64,000 nucleotides of DNA from an uncultured Bacteroidales bacterium (lineage in GTDB: Bacteria > Bacteroidota > Bacteroidia > Bacteroidales > UBA932), in NCBI GenBank assembly GCA_900316795.1, contig ONEF01000016.1, positions 1 to 64,000 on the forward strand, written 5' to 3'. A program made the translations under genes and the position numbers. A model generated the notes under the pieces. It saw only the letters and a program-made list of their open reading frames with translations, was not told where the DNA came from and did not search any database. Every line of letters starts with the position of its first letter. Within the stretch, counting starts at the first letter, position 1. Of the stretch, positions 61,099-64,000 are shown piece after piece.

Positions 61099-62457
61099 TT
61101 AACTGTTATTGTCTTCCTCTTTCTTTTCACTCAAGACATCTCCGGCAGTAAAGGTAACCTTTCCGTCTTTCATCATTATCGTGATGCGGTTTCCTTCCTC
61201 TATCTGAAGTATGTCCGTAACTTTCTTTCCGTCTTTGAGTATGATGCCGTATCCCTTGTCCAGAATTCTGGTCGGGTCTGCTCCTTCAAACCTGGCCTGA
61301 AGCATATCCAGACTGCTGGCCTGACGCATCGTATTCAGGGCAACTGCCTCCCCCACCCTGCGGTGGAGTATTGCCAGAGCATGCTCCTCGCCGATAACTC
61401 TGAAATTCACAGCTGAGTCTATTCTGTGTATCAGGTCTTTCAAAGCCTCGGAGCGGTATTCGACAAAGCGCCCCAAGGCATTGGATATCCTCATGGAAAA
61501 CCTGTCCAGGACAACCGAACTGTCCTCCAGAATCTCTGAAAACGCTTCCACAATCCTCTGCCTGAGAGATATGGTCTGTTCATAGGCATCGGCGAACCTC
61601 CCTATCAGATAATCCGCTGCGCCGGTCGGGGTCTTGACTCTCACGCTCGCCACATCGTCGCAGAGATGGTTGTCCCTTTCGTGCCCAACTCCGCTTATCA
61701 CGGGAAGATCGCACAAGGCCACAGCCCTTGCCACAAGATAGTCGTCAAAGCATGCCAGGTCGAGGTTGCTTCCACCGCCTCTTATCAAGACCGCCACGTC
61801 AAAATCAAAAGGCCGTTCGTTAATCCTGGCAAAAGCCGTTTCAATACTCAGTGGAGCATCCGCTCCTTGAACAGCAGCTTCAAAAAGCTCAACCTCAAAC
61901 CTGATTCCCGAGTCTGACAGATGCTTCATAAAATCTCCATATCCAGCAGCTCCTGAAGCACTTACAACAGCTATTCTATAAGGCAGAGCAGGCACCTCCA
62001 GTTCCTTGTTCCGCTCTGTCAGCCCCTCTTTTTGCAGACGCTGCCAGGCGGCCCTTCGCTGAGCCTCCATATCTCCAAGGGTGTATGACGGATTAAGATC
62101 CAGCACATTAAGGCTCAGACCATAGACAGGAGAGAACTGCACTTGCACATAAAGCATCACCTTGATTCCCTCCCTGAGGTCATCTCCCGTTCCAAGGCGG
62201 AACATGTTGTTGAGCACACTTGCCTTGTAAGACCATATCGTTCCCCGGGCTTTAGCCAGCGTGTTTCCTCCCTGGCCACTCTCCACCAGCTCCAGATAGC
62301 AGTGCCCCCTGCTCCAGGAAACCTTTGCCAGTTCGCACACTATCCACCCGGGAAGCCCTTCTTCCTCTTCTATCAGACCCTGAACCTTGGCCAGATAGGC
62401 TGACAGAGTCAAATATTCTTCTCTGCTTGCATCCGTGTCAAATATCACATTCTGCAT
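61099..62457 (-). CDS. xseA: Exodeoxyribonuclease VII large subunit
   Basis: 452 residues from the ATG at 62457 (a TTG four codons upstream is the alternative). N-terminal OB fold (GWIVCELAKVSWSRGHCYLELVE), then the catalytic region with RIAVVSASGAAGYGDFMKHL, IRGGGSNLDLACFDDYLVARAVALCDLPVISGVGHERDNHLCDDVASVRVKTPTGAAD, coiled coil, and the C-terminal RFEGADPTRILDKGYGII. It degrades single-stranded DNA from both ends with XseB. Confidence 0.95.
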   Translation of the reverse strand: MQNVIFDTDASREEYLTLSAYLAKVQGLIEEEEGLPGWIVCELAKVSWSRGHCYLELVESGQGGNTLAKARGTIWSYKASVLNNMFRLGTGDDLREGIKVMLYVQVQFSPVYGLSLNVLDLNPSYTLGDMEAQRRAAWQRLQKEGLTERNKELEVPALPYRIAVVSASGAAGYGDFMKHLSDSGIRFEVELFEAAVQGADAPLSIETAFARINERPFDFDVAVLIRGGGSNLDLACFDDYLVARAVALCDLPVISGVGHERDNHLCDDVASVRVKTPTGAADYLIGRFADAYEQTISLRQRIVEAFSEILEDSSVVLDRFSMRISNALGRFVEYRSEALKDLIHRIDSAVNFRVIGEEHALAILHRRVGEAVALNTMRQASSLDMLQARFEGADPTRILDKGYGIILKDGKKVTDILQIEEGNRITIMMKDGKVTFTAGDVLSEKKEEDNNS

Positions 62458-62530
62458 AACAAAGTGCAAGGTACAAAACTTATTTTTCTTATATTGTGCT
62501 CTGTTACGATTAAAACTAAAAATGTATGGT

Positions 62531-63052
62531 ATGAAAAAGTCTCACTTGTACATCCTGCCCCTTTTGCTGATTCTGCTGATTCTTGCTCTTATCTGGCTGT
62601 TCGGCCGGGATGGCTCTGACAGATTCGGGAAAGACCATCCTGTTCCATCCGGGCTGGAATGCAACCTCCCGTTCGCTGAAGATTCAACTGCAGCCGTTGA
62701 CAGTCTTGACTCCAGCACCTGGCTCTCTGTGTGGAATGATGTTCAAGGCGGCATTTACAAATATGACTTCTGTTACGGGGCCCTGCCCGCCGGAGAAATC
62801 TTCCTCAGGTGCTATGAGGTTACGGAGAATATTCCGCTTTCAACTGACAGGATCGAAGAGCGCAGCAAAGTCCCTACAGATTCCACCTCAGCGTTCACCA
62901 GGCTGGTCAACCACCAGCAGTTCACCATCTACGAAGGCGACTGGGACGACTACTACGCCGCCAGGATAGAAGTGTGGTTTCGGGATGCCGCCACAAAACA
63001 GGAACGGAAATTGATGGAGAAAGTGTACAGAGTGGAAGGCTGGATGAGATAG
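62531..63052 (+). CDS. Single-span membrane protein of unknown function
   Basis: 173 residues from MKKSHLYILPLLLILLILALIWLFG, one N-terminal helix and a soluble alpha/beta domain outside the cytoplasm (WLSVWNDVQGGIYKYDFCYGALPAGEIFLRCYEVTENIPL, then YAARIEVWFRDAATKQERKL). An ATG three codons earlier (62522) is possible. I do not recognise the family. Divergent from xseA. Confidence 0.7.
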   Translation: MKKSHLYILPLLLILLILALIWLFGRDGSDRFGKDHPVPSGLECNLPFAEDSTAAVDSLDSSTWLSVWNDVQGGIYKYDFCYGALPAGEIFLRCYEVTENIPLSTDRIEERSKVPTDSTSAFTRLVNHQQFTIYEGDWDDYYAARIEVWFRDAATKQERKLMEKVYRVEGWMR

Positions 63053-63094
63053 TCTCCTCCCTCATTTTTTTGCAAGGAAAACAAACCATATTAT

Positions 63095-63102
63095 TATCTT
63101 TG
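63095..63102 (+). promoter_or_regulatory. -7 element of the FGE-like gene
   Basis: TATCTTTG (perfect TAnnTTTG), 21 bases before the ATG at 63124; a TTTG at 63069-63072, 22 bases upstream, may be its -33 element. Confidence 0.6.
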
Positions 63103-63123
63103 CGTACAATAAATATCATTTAT

Positions 63124-63942
63124 ATGAAGAATCTGAATTTCTTTTCCCTTTTGGTTCTGCTGGCTTGTCCTTTGGCTATCCTGTCCTGCAAGTCAAACGG
63201 CGCTTCGACCGAAGCTGCTGACCAGAGCGCAAAAGACAGCGTCGTCACCTTAACGGCAAACGGCGTTTCTTTCAACATGGTCCTTGTCAAGGGCGGCACA
63301 TTCACGATGGGTGCCACTCCTGAGCAGGGAGAGGACGCCCAGGACAACGAGAAGCCGGCTCACGAAGTCACCCTTTCCGACTACTTTATCGGTGAAACCG
63401 AGGTGACTCAGGCTTTGTATGAGGCAGTTATGGAATCAAACCCTTCTGACAATGTCGGAGCTGACCTGCCTGTCGAAATGATAGATGAAGGAGACTGTGA
63501 ACTCTTTGCCAAGAGGCTCAGCGAACTTACCGGCCGCAATTTCCGTCTGCCTACAGAGGCCGAGTGGGAATATGCCGCCCGTGGAGGAAACAGGAGCAAG
63601 GGCTTCAAATATGCCGGAAGCGACAACGTGGAAGATGTTGCCTGGTGCGGCGACACCGAAAGCGGAACTCATCCAGTGAAAGGAAAGGCTCCAAATGAAC
63701 TGGGTATCTATGACATGAGCGGCAATGTAGATGAATACTGCTCTGATGAATATGCTCCTTACTCAGAAGAGAGCCAGACCAGCCCTAAGGCGGAGGCAGA
63801 AGAATCCCCGGGCCTGGTAACCCGTGGCGGCAACTTCTGCGACGACTCTGCCCCTGACTGCAGGGTTTCCAGGCGAGGCTATTCCGCTGGATACGTATTC
63901 GGAAGCCTCGGTTTCCGCGTTGTTATGACTATTGACAAATAA
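63124..63942 (+). CDS. Formylglycine-generating-enzyme-like lipoprotein (SUMF1 domain)
   Basis: 272 residues. MKNLNFFSLLVLLACPLAILSC ends in a lipidated Cys22. The SUMF1/FGE-sulfatase domain (about 45-270) is clear: NMVLVKGGTFTMGATPEQGEDAQDNEKPAHEVTLSDYFIGETEVTQALYEAVM, RLPTEAEWEYAARGG, NELGIYDMSGNVDEYCSDEY, and a GSLGFRVVM end. The domain is often non-enzymatic in surface lipoproteins of Bacteroidota, and no sulfatase gene is in the window, so a binding or gliding-like role is as likely as formylglycine formation. The frame is open upstream but the lipoprotein signal fixes the start. Confidence 0.88.
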   Translation: MKNLNFFSLLVLLACPLAILSCKSNGASTEAADQSAKDSVVTLTANGVSFNMVLVKGGTFTMGATPEQGEDAQDNEKPAHEVTLSDYFIGETEVTQALYEAVMESNPSDNVGADLPVEMIDEGDCELFAKRLSELTGRNFRLPTEAEWEYAARGGNRSKGFKYAGSDNVEDVAWCGDTESGTHPVKGKAPNELGIYDMSGNVDEYCSDEYAPYSEESQTSPKAEAEESPGLVTRGGNFCDDSAPDCRVSRRGYSAGYVFGSLGFRVVMTIDK

Positions 63943-63966
63943 TTATCAATCAAAAACATAAAGAAT

Positions 63967-64000
63967 ATGAAAAAGATTGCTTTACTTTCAATCATCGCTC
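63967..64000 (+). CDS. Start of a secreted or membrane protein, cut by the window edge
   Basis: MKKIALLSIIA-type N-terminus of a signal peptide, 24 bases after the FGE-like gene and in the same direction. Only 11 codons are in the window, so nothing can be said about the product. Confidence 0.6.
   Translation, partial: MKKIALLSIIA

Noticed and set aside
63124..63942. Sulfatase-maturing enzyme of a glycan-degradation locus
   Set aside because: No sulfatase or other glycan enzyme is in the window, and many SUMF1-domain lipoproteins in this phylum are not known to act on sulfatases.

Overview
The window looks like a chromosomal segment of a Bacteroidales bacterium (phylum Bacteroidota). The evidence is an atpD-first ATP synthase operon with an extra small membrane gene, a SusC/SusD pair with its own ECF sigma factor and FecR-type anti-sigma factor, many lipoproteins, an AraC/TPR membrane regulator, a TonB-box family transducer, a Bacteroidota-type DksA-like protein, and repeated -7 elements of the form TAnnTTTG ahead of genes. 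No genus can be fixed from the sequence alone.

Layout. 1-275: two short tandem repeats. 276-1391: a metallo-beta-lactamase-fold hydrolase. 1445-8855 (-): the ATP synthase operon atpD-atpC-(AtpI-like)-atpB-atpE-atpF-atpH-atpA-atpG. 9000-15301 (-): LemA plus DUF2207 membrane proteins, a 5'-nucleotidase and a TMEM43-like protein. 15450-17819 (-): a stand-alone TonB-dependent receptor. 17947-24527 (+): a DUF4491 protein, then a very large alpha-2-macroglobulin-like protein followed by a small HExxH membrane protein. 24532-29514: a D-Ala-D-Ala dipeptidase, a GATase1-like lipoprotein, an AraC/TPR regulator and a TonB protein. 29531-34241: a beta-propeller-like secreted protein, an ECF sigma / membrane anti-sigma-like / Spy-like unit, and a short + strand operon with a GNAT enzyme and an LRR lipoprotein.

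34245-45297 (-) is a tightly packed eight-gene unit: ECF sigma, FecR, SusC, SusD, surface lipoprotein, M20 peptidase, cyanophycinase-like S51 lipoprotein, YfcC transporter. It reads as a polypeptide (possibly cyanophycin-like Asp/Arg polymer) utilisation locus. 45344-51677 holds a DUF2752/dispanin pair, tRNA-Ser(UGA), and the operon ileS, dksA-like (with a histone-H1-like Lys/Ala/Pro tail), lspA.

52293-57865 (+) is the most unusual part: a palindrome-bearing promoter, a 59-residue membrane protein, a terminator-like hairpin, an ABC exporter with an intact C39 peptidase, two small genes for double-glycine-leader peptides and a strong terminator, followed under a second promoter by a TolC-like outer membrane protein and a MacA/HlyD-type adaptor. 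Together these could process and export two short cationic helical peptides across both membranes. 57867-63942 returns to housekeeping: a TlpA-like lipoprotein without CXXC, HIT, greA (with a leader hairpin), ribF, xseB, xseA, a small membrane protein and a formylglycine-generating-enzyme-like lipoprotein; one gene is cut by the right edge.

Two whole-window patterns stand out: the palindrome ATCGCGAT occurs at least ten times (five of these inside an identical 12-mer), and several genes have a TATATTTG element only 4-8 bases before the start codon, suggesting near-leaderless mRNAs.
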